64,000 nucleotides of DNA from Sordaria brevicollis. Its lineage: Eukaryota; Ascomycota; Sordariomycetes; Sordariales; Sordariaceae. Below the pieces are notes generated by a model, which ran no database searches, had not been told where the DNA came from, and saw nothing but the letters and a program-made list of their open reading frames with translations. A program made the position numbers and the translations under genes. The DNA lies in contig JAUTDP010000009.1 of the NCBI GenBank assembly GCA_033439795.1, positions 1,178,001-1,242,000 of the forward strand. The letters run 5' to 3'. How positions within the stretch are numbered: position 1 is the first letter of the stretch; each line of letters starts with the position of its first letter. Positions 46,849 to 59,264 of the stretch are shown here, in pieces.

Positions 46849-47937
46849 ATGGCGAACCGACAGCTTGCTAGAGACATGCAAGTCGAGTTTCAAGCCCGCG
46901 TATGTTCTACTATCGTCCCGCCTGCTGGGCTTTAGTTGTTCCTTGCGTCCGTGGCCCATCCCTTGCAGCGTCGCCCACCCTGCTTGCGATGATCCATAGA
47001 TGGCGTGGAAGAATCACAGAACAGCATCAGGAAGCATAACCATCGATCAGTAGCTAATCATCATTACGGTCTGGCAGTTCAACGCCAAGCAAGCACGACG
47101 TGAAGCTCAGAAGGCTGCCAAACAAGACAATGAGTTGAAGAAGCAGATCCAGAATGTTCGTTACCTTGTTCATTCCCTTTCTTCTTCTTTCCATTGGCCT
47201 GTTGGCGGTTGTTTCGCAATATCTTTCCAGCCTTGCCTTGTCCCTATCACTCTGATGGACGCACATTCGCCCTCTGTCTTCTGTCATGCCTATCGATACT
47301 GGCCAGCATCGGCTTTGCCGTGACATGGTTCCCATCTATACTATCGTACAGCACCATGCTTTGGTGCCATTGAATTTACAGCGAAGCCGGAAACTAACAA
47401 GTCATGGTTGACCTTCTCTAGCTTCTCAAAAAGGGCGAAACCGCACAAGCCGCCCAGAAAGCCCGCATGCTGCTCGCCAAACAAGCCATCGCCCAACAAA
47501 TGGACCAGGCCGCTGACATGGCCGAGCTCAGCGTCGCCCAGATACAGGCCAACAACGCCATGAACCGCATGACGTACATGATGGCCCAGTCATCCAAGAC
47601 AATGTCGCGCGCCCAGCGGAGCGTAAACCCTGAAAAGACCCTCCTGACGCTGGAGCAGTACAAGCAACAGAACGAGGAATACGCCATGAGCAACGGTATC
47701 TACACGGACGCCATGACGCAGAGCACCAGCGTGCAGGTGAGCGACGATGCCGTGCACGAACTGCTCGGCAAGCTCGCAGACGACGCCGGGCTGGAGCTGG
47801 GGCAGGAACTGAATAAGGCCAGCGCCAGCAAGGTCGATCCGAACGCTGCTGCCCAGCAGGCGGTGAGAGAGACGGCCGAGCCGACTCCGGAAGAGGAAGA
47901 TGCCCTGCAACAGCGTCTGCGCGCTCTGCGGGCTTAA
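46849..47937 (+). CDS. did2: Did2/Vps46 (CHMP1), ESCRT-III associated protein
   Basis: Three exons (46849-46899, 47078-47155, 47422-47937) give 214 residues, all phase 0. The protein is charged and helical, with the Snf7-fold order: an N-terminal basic helix (FNAKQARREAQKAAKQ), a long second helix (ARMLLAKQAIAQQMDQ), then MAELSVAQIQANNAMNRM. The C-terminal MIM1 motif ALQQRLRALRA matches CHMP1/Did2 proteins and binds the Vps4 MIT domain. The family helps Vps4 disassemble ESCRT-III during multivesicular body sorting at endosomes. The intron-2 donor (GTTCGT) is weak, and the first exon, only 17 codons, is the least certain part. Confidence 0.85.
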
Positions 47938-49633
47938 AGCCGGGATCAAGCGTTGAGACATCTCGGGCCGTTTCTTTCTTTTTCTTTACCTCTTTCGGAA
48001 AAGAAGAACCAGCGAGGAGAAAGAAGAAGAACTTACCGGAGAGGTTGGGTGAATCGGGAGATGCGATTTTGGTGGGTCCCCTCGTCCCGCTGTCGGGATA
48101 CGTGGGGTGAGGTGGGATCGGCCACTCGGCGGAGGCTCCAAAGGGCGGTGAAGCCGGGATGGTTCGATCTCTCGAAAACACATGCTCGGGTCGACGGATG
48201 GATGAGATATGCACCACTATCCGTACAACGGGCATGATGACGCAAAAGACCATGATGGGGAATAACTCAGAGAGGAATCATCGTCGTGGTTTTTTTTTTT
48301 TTTTTTGAGGCTCTTCGGATCATGCTGACGAAGGACACGAACGGGATAGGATATATGGGGACAAGCGGGAGAGATGCTCTCCGAGGGAACAGCAGGTCAA
48401 CCTCTGAAGCATTGGAATTTTTTGCAACGAAACTACAAAGATTCAGGGTTACGGGATTTTTCTTTTCACATTCCTCGCAGTCATGCCGTGGTTCGGTTTC
48501 TTTGGGATGGATGAACATTTGTTACTTTATACTACAAATCGGCGTTTTCGGCGTGCACCCACTAGCAGATATACTATCATTTTGTTTTTCGGTCCTTCTC
48601 CACGCTTCTTCTTCTTCTTCGTCCCTCCTTCCCGCTGCCGCTTTTGCATCGCCAACGTTACATGACAACGGGGCTTGGGTGCCAGGATCACCAGGTACGC
48701 GAAGCCTACGCTATTTACATGGTGCATGGGCAGCCAAGGTTATCTTCATGATACTTCATAGAAGTGCATCCCGAACTACGTCCGATTCCCAGGGGAAGCG
48801 ACTTTTTTCGACGACGACGAACCTTCATCGCATACTCACATCATGTTTTATCAGTTATTACTTTGAAGACTAACTCAGCTCTTATATCTACATCTACCTA
48901 ACTACTTGCCTCGGCTCACTGTTGAAACCCTCAGTGTCGTATAGGGATATGATGAAACTTGGGATGGCGGAATACAACCATCCATATAGATCCCAGGTTA
49001 CTACGACGAACGAATGGAATGGACACTTTGCTTGGAAACGTGAACTCCATCACTTTCACGGAACTACAAACTAAAAGACCATGGTCTTTTCTTCTACCTC
49101 CCTCTCACCCTTACTTTCGCACTCCGAAATAGGAAACTAAACAAAATATCTAAACCTAAATAAACGTTTGCCTACCTCAGCCCTACTTCTTTCTTTCCCC
49201 TTTTCCCTTCTCCCAGCACCCAGGTATTTCTCTAACTGGGCTCCACGCATACACACATCACTCAATCGCTCAAACTTGGGACTCTGCGATTTGGATTTTA
49301 ATGTCGGTATATTCCGTTGTCTACCTAAGCATCGTCTAGCTAGATAAGCTAGACTTTGCTTGCTAGCTACCTACTCTAAAACAAAACCCCAGCCACTTCT
49401 ACAATATTACAGGTCCTGTGTTCCCTGACTAAAATTTCTGGCGTGCACTCTTCTTGTCAAGAGCGCCTGTGCCTAGAGGTATCTGTGGCTGACATGACAT
49501 GAGTAGTAAAAGACAACCTCAAATGGGAATATTTCAACCGATCCTATAGATGATGATTACATAGGAGATTGATGCAAGCGAGTGGCTTTTTTTTTTAAAT
49601 GATCCATTGCCTGAGGGGACAGAAAGAGTAAGG

Positions 49634-49634
<1 letters not shown>
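47938..49634. other. Intergenic, did2 to the mucin-like gene
   Basis: 3' flanks of two convergent genes. A T-run occurs near 48291-48306. Open frames such as 48286-48873 show no domain. Confidence 0.4.

Positions 49635-49678
<44 letters not shown>
49635..49678. repeat. T44 homopolymer
   Basis: This is the longest homopolymer in the window. It lies about 200 bp past the stop of the mucin-like gene, where it is read as A44. Confidence 0.95.
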
Positions 49679-49679
<1 letters not shown>

Positions 49680-49775
49680 GTGTTGTTGTGGGTTTTGTGG
49701 ATTTTGTTACAAAGGAAAGTGGGTAGGGCAAGCGAGTGGCATTTTGGTCAGATATGAGGGCTGAGATGATGGAGA

Positions 49776-49817
49776 GGAAGGAAGTAAGGAAGGAAGGAAG
49801 GAAGGAAGGAAGGAAGA
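49776..49817. repeat. (GGAA)n microsatellite
   Basis: About nine units of AGGA/GGAA with one interruption near the left end. Confidence 0.85.
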
Positions 49818-49877
49818 GGAATTGAGTAGAAAGAAGGTTCTCGAGATGTTGACACCTTCTGATGATTTTGGGTAACT

Positions 49878-52800
49878 TTAGGCAACCCAAGCGGAAGTGA
49901 CCCTTCCAGTGGCCTTTGCACGCATAGCAAAAGTAATGTATTCGACGCTGGTGTCCACACGAGTGGCGGTGACGGTGCGGGTGGAGATGCGGCGACTGCT
50001 CGTGGAGGTGGGTTCAACGGTAACAGTCACAACAGGTTTACCAGTGCTCGAGCTGCTGGGGCCAGCTCTTGTCGTCGAGGTTGGTCTGCTGCTGCTGCCG
50101 CCCTGGCCGGGGGTTGTAGAGCGAGTGGTGAAAGTCCGGGTGCTCGTAGTCTGGGCCCTGCTGGTCGTACTTGTGGTTGAGGGACGAATAGTCGAAGTGC
50201 GAGAGGTGGTTCTCGTAATAGTCGTAGTCTGGCCCCTACTAGTCGTGCTTGTGGTTGAAGGACGAATAGTCGAAGTGCGAGAGGTGGTTCTCGTAATAGT
50301 CGTAGTCTGGCCCCTACTAGTCGTGCTTGTGGTTGAGGGACGAATAGTCGAAGTGCGAGAGGTGGTTCTCGTAATAGTCGTGGTCTGGCCCCTGCTAGTC
50401 GTGCTTGTGGTTGAGGGACGAATAGTCGAAGTGCGAGAGGTGGTTCTCGTAATAGTCGTAGTCTGGCCCCTACTAGTCGTGCTTGTGGTTGAAGGACGAA
50501 TAGTCGAAGTGCGAGAGGTGGTTTTCGTAATAGTCGTGGTCTGGCCCCTACTAGTCGTACTTGTGGTTGAGGGACGAATAGTCGAAGTGCGAGAGGTGGT
50601 TCTCGTAATAGTCGTGGTCTGGCCCCTGCTAGTCGTGCTTGTGGTTGAGGGACGCGAAGTAGTAGTCGTTCGAGTGGAAGTGGTCATAGGCCGGCTTGTT
50701 GTACTTGTGGTTGCTGTCCGAGTGCTGGTAACTGTCCGAGTGAAAGTAGTGACGGACGGGCTTGAGGTGCTTGAAGCACTCGTGGATGGAACACGTGTAG
50801 TAGTAATCGTCCTAGTGCTCGTTATTGCGGATCGAGTTGTGCTGGCGGAAGTTGAACGACTGGTAGTAGGCGTCCTAGTGCTGGTAGTTACGGGGCGGCT
50901 AGTACTCGTAGTTGAGGCACGGGTGGTTGTTCTGGTACTCGTTGTTAGAGAACGAGTACTAGTAGTGACAGGCCGGCTAGTACTCGTAGTTGAGGCACGG
51001 GTGGTTGTTCTGGTACTCGTGGTTGAGGCACGGGTGGTTGTTCTGGTACTCGTTGTTAGAGAACGAGTACTGGTAGTGACAGGCCGGCTAGTACTCGTAG
51101 TTGAGGCACGGGTGGTTGTTCTGGTACTCGTTGTTAGAGAACGAGTACTAGTAGTGACAGGCCGGCTAGTACTCGTAGTTGAGGCACGGGTGGTTGTTCT
51201 GGTACTCGTGGTTGAGGCACGGGTGGTTGTTCTGGTACTCGTTGTTAGAGAACGAGTACTGGTAGTGACAAGCCGGCTAGTACTCGTAGTTGAGGTACGG
51301 GTGGTTGTTCTGGTACTCGTAGTTGAGGCACGGGTGGTTGTTCTGGTACTCGTTGTTAGAGAACGAGTACTGGTAGTGACAGGCCGGCTAGTACTCGTGG
51401 CTGAAGAACGAATAGAAGTTCTAGTACTCGTTATTATAGAGCGAGTAGTTGTGCTGGTACTGGTTCCAGAACGAGTGGTGGACCGAGTACTAGTCGTTGT
51501 AGGGCGAGTGGTGGTACTAGTGTTGGTGGTCCTTGAACGGGTGGTTGTTCTGGTACTCGTTGTTAGAGAACGAGTACTGGTAGTGATAGGCCGGCTAGTA
51601 CTCGTGGCTGAAGAACGAGTAGAAGTTCTAGTACTCGTTGTCATAGAGCGAGTAGTTGTGCTGGTACTGGTTCCGGAACGAGTAGTGGACCGAGTACTAG
51701 TCGTCGTAGGGCGAGTGGTGGTACTAGTGTTGGTGGTCCTTGAACGGGTGGTTGTTCTAGTAGTAGTCGTTGCAGAACGGGTGTTGGTACTAGTGCTAGT
51801 AGTCCCGGGACGAGTAGTCGTCTTGGTACTCGTCGTTGTAGAACGGGTGTTGGTACTGGTGCTAGTAGTCCCGGGACGAGTAGTCGTCTTGGTACTCGTC
51901 GTTGTAGAACGGGTGTTGGTACTGGTGCTAGTAGTCCCGGGACGAGTAGTCGTCTTGGTACTCGTCGTTGCAGAACGGGTGTTGGTATTGGTGCTAGTAG
52001 TCCCGGGACGAGTAGTCGTCTTGGTACTCGTCGTCGCAGGACGCGTAGTTGTGCTGGTGCTGGTGGTTCTAGAAAGAGTAGTCGTCTTGGTACTCGTCGT
52101 TGCAGAACGGGTGTTAGTACTGGTGCTAGTAGTCCTGGGACGAGTAGTCGTCTTGGTACTCGTCGTCGCAGGACGCGTAGTTGTGCTGGTGCTGGTGGTT
52201 CTAGAACGAGTGGTGGTCCGAGTACTCGTCGTTGCGGAACGAGAGGTTGTTCGAGTACTCGTTGTTGTTGCGCGCGTAGTGGTACCGGTACTCGTCGTCG
52301 CAGGACGCGTAGTTGTGCTGGTGCTGGTGGTTCTAGAACGAGTAGTCGCAGATGTCCTAGTGCTAGTCGTTCCTGGGCGAGTACTGGTTGTGCCAGGGCG
52401 AGTGCTCGTCGTGCTGGAACGAGTGCTCGTCGTCCCAGGGATTGTAGTCGTAGATGTCTTTGTGCTAGTCGTAGATGTCTTTGTGCTAGTCGTTCCTGGG
52501 CGAGTACTGGTTGTGCCAGGGCGAGTGCTCGTCGTGCTGGAACGAGTGCTCGTCGTCCCAGGGATTGTAGTCGTAGATGTCTTTGTGCTAGTCGTAGATG
52601 TCTTTGTGCTAGTCGTAGATGTCTTTGTGCTAGTCGTAGACGTCTTTGTGCTAGTCGTAAATGTCTTTGTGCTAGTCGTAGACGTCTTTGTGCTAGTCGT
52701 AGTAGTATTAGTGCTAGTCGTGCCCGGACGGGTAGTCGTGGAAGTCACGGTGCTGGTCGTTCCGGGCCGAGTACTGGTAGTGCCTGGACGAGTAGAGGTT

Positions 52801-54173
52801 GATGTCAGCGTCCTTGTGGTTCTTGAGCTGACAGTGGTTGAAGTAGTGCCCGGCTGGGTCGTAGTCTGTGATATAGACTGACTGGTGGTCGAAGACGTAG
52901 TTGTGGTCAGAACCGTGCTGGTCCTGGTTGAACTCGTCGACTTTGTAGGCACACTAGTAATACTAGTGCTCGTACTTGTTCTAGTCTTGGATGTCCTTGA
53001 CTTGGATGTTCGGGTCTTGGACGTTAACAAGCTTGTTGTCGTCGTCGTGGTCTGGGAAGGCGGACAAGGTATAGTGACCGTAGTAAGGGCGGTGGTGAGT
53101 TGCGTATTGATTGTCTCGCTTTTTGTCAAGGTGAAGGTATAATTACCAACGGTGACGGTAGTTTTGGCAGTGGCAGTAGTCATATAGTTAGTAGTCAAAG
53201 GGACAGTGAGAGTAGTGGTGCCAGGCGCAGTTTGGCTACTGGAGCTGGATGTGCTAGTCGGCGTGATCACGATCGACGTCTTGCTGGTGATGGAAGTGCT
53301 CAATGTGGTACCAGATGAGCTTGATCTGCTAGAAGTGTTCGAGTTACTAGCAGAAGTCCTCGACATGGAGGCCGAACTACTCATCGTGCTAGCAGAAGTC
53401 GATGTGCCAGAAGTAGTCGACATGCTCGTAGTACCAGTTGTCGTGGTCTGGGTGACGCTCCTGGATTTACTTGTTGATGAGCGGAGGGTTGGCGATTGGA
53501 GAGTAGGGGAGCCGGTTGGAGTCGTGCATTGGCTAGGGTCGCGCACGTATGCGTAGCCGACCGTACTTCCATCGCCAGGAGTAAAAGACGGGAGCTGTGG
53601 CAGGAAAGGTTAGAGATATAATGCTTCCTTTTGGGCATCATGAACAGTAACTACCACTCACAGCAAATTCATGAGTATATAGGCTGCACTGGATGCCTTC
53701 AAAAACGCCATCCGTGGTAACTAGGTACGCGATGACAAAGTTCTGTGTGGAAGATTTATGATGTCAGCTAAGGCTTTCAACAACAATGACTTAGACTAGG
53801 GACATACGCAAGAGGTGTATGATCCATCAGGGTCAGGATGAGCCTTGTTATAGTCGGTGGTGGTCTCGCAATAGGTGGTGCACTGCTCCGGAGTGACCGT
53901 GTAATCGGCTGAGAGAAAACGGCTGCCTGTCTTGGCGTAAGCGGACACTCATGGATGGTTTCGTAAGTAATGGCTCTACTCACCCAAAAAGGGGTCTGAG
54001 CCATCGGGGTCCAGGGGAGCACGAAGGGTACGATTCCCAATCGCAATGGGGCCCAAATAGCCGGGAACAGGATAGGGTTCCTGGGTGAGTGCCCGAAACT
54101 CGGAGCCCACCACAGGCCGGGGCATGAAGAGCCCCAGGGCCATGGCCAAAGAGGCCGATAAATGGCCTCTCAT
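49878..54173 (-). CDS. Secreted Ser/Thr-rich mucin-like repeat protein
   Basis: Four exons (54173-53984, 53926-53808, 53742-53662, 53594-49878) give 1368 residues, with phases closing. An in-frame ATG seven codons upstream (54194) is an alternative start. A signal peptide (MRGHLSASLAMALGLFMPRP) is followed by a roughly 115-residue globular part with spaced cysteines (EQCTTYCETTT, SYTSCNF, GIQCSLYTHEF). Its layout recalls the N-terminal module of other fungal mucin-like secreted proteins. More than 1000 residues of Ser/Thr/Arg tandem repeats follow, in several families (26-, 22- and 7-residue units), and these should be heavily O-glycosylated. The end (RVTSAWVA) shows no clear GPI signal. Cell-wall or extracellular localisation is an inference. 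Confidence 0.85.
50150..50660 (-). repeat. 78-bp tandem repeats in the mucin-like gene
   Basis: About seven copies of a 78-bp (26-residue) unit, recognisable by GGCCCCTACTAG-type blocks spaced exactly 78 bp (50231, 50309, 50387). The copies are nearly identical, so recent homogenisation is likely. Confidence 0.9.
51780..52050 (-). repeat. 66-bp tandem repeats in the mucin-like gene
   Basis: CCCGGGACGAGTAGTCGTC blocks recur every 66 bp (22 residues) within the same gene. Confidence 0.85.
52440..52715 (-). repeat. 21-bp tandem repeats in the mucin-like gene
   Basis: A 21-bp (7-residue) unit of the form GTAGATGTCTTTGTGCTAGTC repeats many times, encoding KTSTTST-type heptads. Confidence 0.85.
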
Positions 54174-56717
54174 TCTGTCGCTTGTCTCTGCCAAATGCCA
54201 CCGGTGAAGCTTGGGAAGAGATTGTTACGGTTTCGAGAAACCTGTTTAGTTGAAAGAGGAAGAAAGGAACGAACGGAGAAGAGGTCACGGATAGGACTTT
54301 ATGTATCCATCTCTCGACATGTGAGCTCCTCCACTTGGATGACATGTGTAGCAATCATCATCTGGGAGAATGAGGAAGGTTAAGGGCTGCGGGACGCTGT
54401 GCAGCTACACCTCGGGCATTCTTGTTGCTTCTTCTCCTCCTCCTTGGAAGATGAAGTGTCCTGCTGCAAGACCATGGCCTCTCGGCGTCGAAGGAGTACG
54501 TTACCTAAGTGATGCACCAAAGAAAACGACCAGAGCCCGGATGAGTCGGTTCGCCGAATGCTTCCTGACATGCAGGAGTATCAAAGACCTCCGGCTTGTG
54601 ATCAGTCGCCCATTGCCACTGGTAAGTGACTGTAACAGCAACAGCAACTGCAACACCATGCTGACCTGAACCGGTCAGTCAGCCATACTCGTCAGGTCTT
54701 GGACCGACTGCTTTCCCACTGGCATCTGAAGGAGGTGACGGATGCCGTGCATACCAGCCAGGATAAAAGAGTGTCCGCAAAGGTATCTAGAGGTAGGCAG
54801 ATGAACCAAGTCACCCGACTCATGACGAGAAAGACGTGCTTTTCGAGGCGGAAGCTACGAGTCACGCAGGCACGCCATCATGGGAAGACGGCGAAGGTCC
54901 TCAAATCGAAGCAGTGGGTGGCATGATGCATTTTGCTCCTTGGTTCACTGACCGCCAAGGTGGTGGTTCCGGAGCGCCAACCTCCTCCTTTTGTATGGCT
55001 GGCGGGAAAATGAGGTGATAAGATCTCGAGCTGATTAGGTATGCGAGACGGAGACGGCATGGACATATGCCAGAGTCCGGAACATGTCAAGATGGTCGAC
55101 AGTCACTGATGGCAAGTCGAGGTGTGTGAATACGAGATCGAGCAGTTTTGTGCTGTGTTTCGGTGCAAGTGTGTTTGAGCGGCCTTTTCGCAAACCTCGC
55201 AAGAACCCGTCGGAGCATCGAGCAATGTCGGCTTTAGGAGTCGACGAGAGTAGCTCTCTTGTCTCTTGAGCTTTTCCATGTCGATATGGGAACACATTGG
55301 CCGGAGGAGCACGTATACGAGGACGCACACTGCAGATCCCCTGTTCGAGGTATGTGGAAGCCAACAACAGACAGCGAGCAAGAAGGAGCTGTGAGCCACA
55401 TTGGAGTTGTCGTCGCCAGGGATTCCAGACTCCAATTGACCCGGCAAGCCGGTTCGGGACGGAATTGACATCCCTAGAACACTCCGTGTAAGTCTCCAGG
55501 TTCATAGAGTGAGGGGGGCGCCAATACAGACAGGCGGATATCAAACCAACGGGAGGAAAGGTGTCAAACTCGAGACTCCGAGGAAGGGTCTCAGACGGGA
55601 GGTGGGCATTGACAGCTCAAGTTCATGCCCGGGAATGCAGGCGTCAAGCTTCGGCGACAAGCTGAGGTGGTTGAGGTAGCGCGATTTTCACTTTTCAGCC
55701 TTGCCAAACGATGATTGATTTGCAGTGTGAACGCGGCAGGCACGTGGTCAAGTTGGTGATGTGTGCATGTCCCGGAACAGACATTCATTTGGCCAGTGCA
55801 TTTGCAGGAACGGAACCTGAATGCTGCCGTGGTCGTCCACAGCAATCATCGGCATACCTGGCAGGCGCTGCTGCTGCATTGTGCTCAACTCCCGTCCTGC
55901 CGCGGCGGTGTCGGGTTTTGTGACTTGCGCAATGGGCAACCCCCGGGCCGGTCTGGAAAAAGGGGAAGCTGCCATGATGGTAAACAAATGGCGCACAGAC
56001 CAGGACACTGTCAAGCCACACCTGGTAAATGCTTAGGCCAGAGGCCTTGGTAGATACCTAAGCAGCCAAGCCTTTGAGATAAGAATGAGTGGGACTAAAG
56101 TGGTCCGTGCCCGGGCCTCCCACAGTGAGTGGACGGGACTTGTGGAGCGGTACAGTAAGGTAGTTCCCGTCATGTTAGCGTAAATCGCATACCGGGCGTC
56201 CGTCACAGTAAGGGAAGTGCTACAGTGTCTCCACGACTTTCGAGTGGCCGTTGCAGCTGAGGTGTGCACCCACTGGCCACTGCAGTTGCCCGCTGAAGAG
56301 CTCGGGTTGTTAGCGGCATCCACACCCACGGCGGCGAAGGTAGCCTCCGCCGGCAACCCTGTGGTCCAGAGTCCCAACTGTGCACTCTGGACGCTTCTCC
56401 CGGCCTTCTTTCCACGATTCCGTGACGTTAGTCGGTCGTATCCGAATTATTTACAACCGCCCCAACCGTCATTGTTGCTTTTCCCCAAGGATCCTAATTC
56501 ACATCCACGGTTCCCTTTCGGCAAAGCATCCCGCCACGACAAGCAAAAGGCACCGGCCCGAACCTACTCTGCCCTCCAGCTACTGCCCATCTTCCGTGTT
56601 GTCGCCGTCGCCGTCGCCGCCGCCGTCGCCGCCGTAGTCGTTGTCGTTGTCGTTGCCATCGTTGTTTGAAGTAATTCTCGGAAAGCAGCGGTTCTGCTCC
56701 CAGCCAATTGCCCCAAG
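54174..56717. other. 2.5-kb intergenic stretch
   Basis: Divergent promoters of the mucin-like gene (-) and the SPATA20-type gene (+). No supported gene; open frames such as 55035-55544 (-) lack a domain. GCC/GTC trinucleotide runs at about 56600-56665 lie in the leader of the right-hand gene. Confidence 0.4.
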
Positions 56718-56735
56718 ATGATGTCCGCACAGCTT

Positions 56736-56767
<32 letters not shown>

Positions 56768-59264
56768 AAATCAACCACAGCATCAGTCTTCCCAGCAACA
56801 ACTTCATCAGACCCTGCCGTCTCGGACCAGCAATCCCTCCTCGAAAGAGCTTCGGAACCGTGCCAGCGAAAGTACAAGTCCCTATGTACGCCTGCACTCC
56901 AAAACGCCTGTTTCCTGGCAGCTGCTCGATGCCGATACTTTGAAGCGCGCTCAGGCTGAGAATAAGCCCATCTTTATGCACATTGGCTTCTTGGCAGACC
57001 ATCGTATGTTCTCCTCCATTCTCTTGTTCTGGTGGCCTCCCATCCTCGTTCCGCCTGCAGGCTTTGAAATGCGTCTTCATGCTCACCGTTCTCTCCCTAC
57101 AGACTGTCGCCTTACGACTCAGGATTCCTTCTCCAACCACGCCGTTGCCGCCTTTCTGAACTCGTCCTTCATTCCCGTCATCATCGACCGCGAAGAGCGT
57201 CCCGATCTCGACACCATCTACCAGAACTATAGCGAAGCTGTGAACGCTACCGGCGGCTGGCCTCTCAACCTCTTCCTCACGCCCGATCTCTACCCCATCT
57301 TTGGCGGAACCTACTGGCCGGGTCCCGGAACCGAACACAGCCTTGCTGCTGCCCGTGGAGGCACCGGAGGTGTGGGTGGGGGCGCCGCGACCCTTGAGGC
57401 TTCCAGCATCAATGGCGGTGGCGAAGAGTCTTACAATGATTTCCTTGCCATAGCAAAGAAGATCCACAAGTTCTGGGTCGAGCAGGAGGACCGATGCCGT
57501 CGCGAGGCGTTTGAGATGTTACACAAGCTTCAGGATTTTGCACAGGAAGGAACCTTTAGCGGGACACCTGCCGAGCCTATACCCGTGGCGGCTCCCGTGG
57601 CTGCAGCCGACGTGGAGGCGGGCGCTGATCTGGATTTGGACCAGTTGGATGAGGCTTTGGACAGAATCTTCAAAATGTTCGACCCGGTGGACTGCGGTTT
57701 CGGGACACCAAAGTTCCCCAACCCGGCCCGGCTTTCGTTCTTGCTCCGGCTGGCGCAGTTCCCCAGAGAGGTAAGAGACGTAGTCGGCGACAAGGAAGTC
57801 GAGAATGCCGCATCCATGGCACGAAGCACTTTGCGTCGCATTCGCGATGGTGGTTTGCGGGACCATGTCGGCGCTGGCTTTATGCGATTCAGCGTGACCA
57901 GTGACTGGAGCATGCCGCATTTTGAAAAGATGGTTGGCGAAAATGCCCTTCTCCTAGGCGTGTTCCTCGACGCCTGGCTTGGCCGCCCCGAGACATCTGC
58001 CGCCGAGACCCGGCTTTCTCTGGATGACGAGTTTGCTGACGTGGTGATCGATCTCGCCGATTACCTCACAAGCCCGCTGATCCAACTGTCTGGAGGCGGT
58101 TTTGTCACAAGTGAGGCTGCAGACTCCTTTTATCGCAAGGGTGACCGGCACATGCGCGAAGGCGCCTACTATCTCTGGACGCGCCGGGAGTTTGACGACG
58201 TGGTTGGGCCTGCTGGGTCTGCCGAGGTGGCAGCGGCGTACTGGAACGTCCTCGAGGATGGGAACATCCCCCGCGATCAGGATCCTCATGATGAGTTCAT
58301 CAATCAGAACGTTCTGTGCTCCGTCTGGGGCAGAGATATCCAGGCACTGTCAAAACAGTTCGGCATTCCTGTGAATGATGTTAAAAAGACTATTGCAAAC
58401 GCACGAGAACGGCTGAGGGCACGGAGAGAACAAGAGAGGCCCAGGCCTGCGAGAGATGAGAAGGTGGTCGTTGGAGTCAATGGAATGGTCATCTCGGCCC
58501 TCGCGAGAACAGCTGCGGCAGTCAGTGGCCTAGATAAGACAAAGAGCCAGAGATACCTGGAAGCGGCGCGGCAGGCTGCGACCTTCATCAAGGAGAACTT
58601 ATGGGTCCAGGATGGCACGCAGAGCCGAAAGGTGCTGAAGAGGTTCTGGTTCAACCAGCCAAGCGACACAAGGGCGTTTGCTGATGATTATGCGTTCTTG
58701 ATTGAGGGCTTGCTTGAATTGTATGAGGCGACTCTGGAGGCCAAGTGGCTTGTTTGGGCGAAGGAGCTGCAAGGTACGTCCCAAAACACCGGCAACACTT
58801 TTTCTTCTGATTGGTCAAATACTAACCTTCCTCCAGACGTGCAAAGCGAACTCTTCTACGACACACCTTCCGTCGGCAGTACACCCTCTCTCCGCCACTC
58901 CTACACCGGCGGCTTCTATTCAACAGAGGAAGCTACTCTTAGCCACACGATCCTTCGCCTCAAGAGCGGCATGGACAAGTCTCAGCCATCAACCAACGCC
59001 ATGTCCGCATCCAACCTCTTCCGCCTCGGCACGATCCTCGACGAGAAGCCCTTCATTCGTCAGGCTATCGAAACCATCAACGCGTTCGAAGCCGAGATTC
59101 TGCAGTATCCCTGGCTGTTTGTCAGCCTCTTGGCGGGCGTTGTGACTATGAGGCTGGGCGTCAGGGAGACACGGGTCAAGGTTGAGCAACCGCTGTCTTT
59201 GAGGAAGTACTGGAAGACGCCTAAGGCTGAAGCGAGCGCTCTGTTGCTTGAGGCAGATGCGTGA
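56718..59264 (+). CDS. SPATA20/YyaL-type thioredoxin-fold protein (DUF255)
   Basis: Three exons (56718-57003, 57103-58773, 58837-59264) give 794 residues, the usual family length. A poly-Gln start (about 6-17) precedes the conserved SPYVRLHSKTPVSWQLLD block. A thioredoxin-like segment follows (KPIFMHIGFLADHHCRLTTQ), then DREERPDLDTIYQNY, TGGWPLNLFLTPD and FGGTYWP, and then the larger six-hairpin-like C-terminal part (GAGFMRFSVTSDWSMPHFEKM). The usual CxxC has become Asp94-x-x-Cys97, so ordinary disulfide redox activity is doubtful. The biochemical role is unknown for the family. Both introns (99 and 63 nt) are multiples of three without in-frame stops, so retention would leave an open frame. 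Confidence 0.92.

Noticed and set aside
49897..52881. A 994-codon open frame on + opposite the mucin-like gene, rich in Val and Leu
   Set aside because: It is the antisense of Ser/Thr/Arg codon repeats, has no plausible fold, and the minus strand has a signal peptide, splice sites and matching phases.
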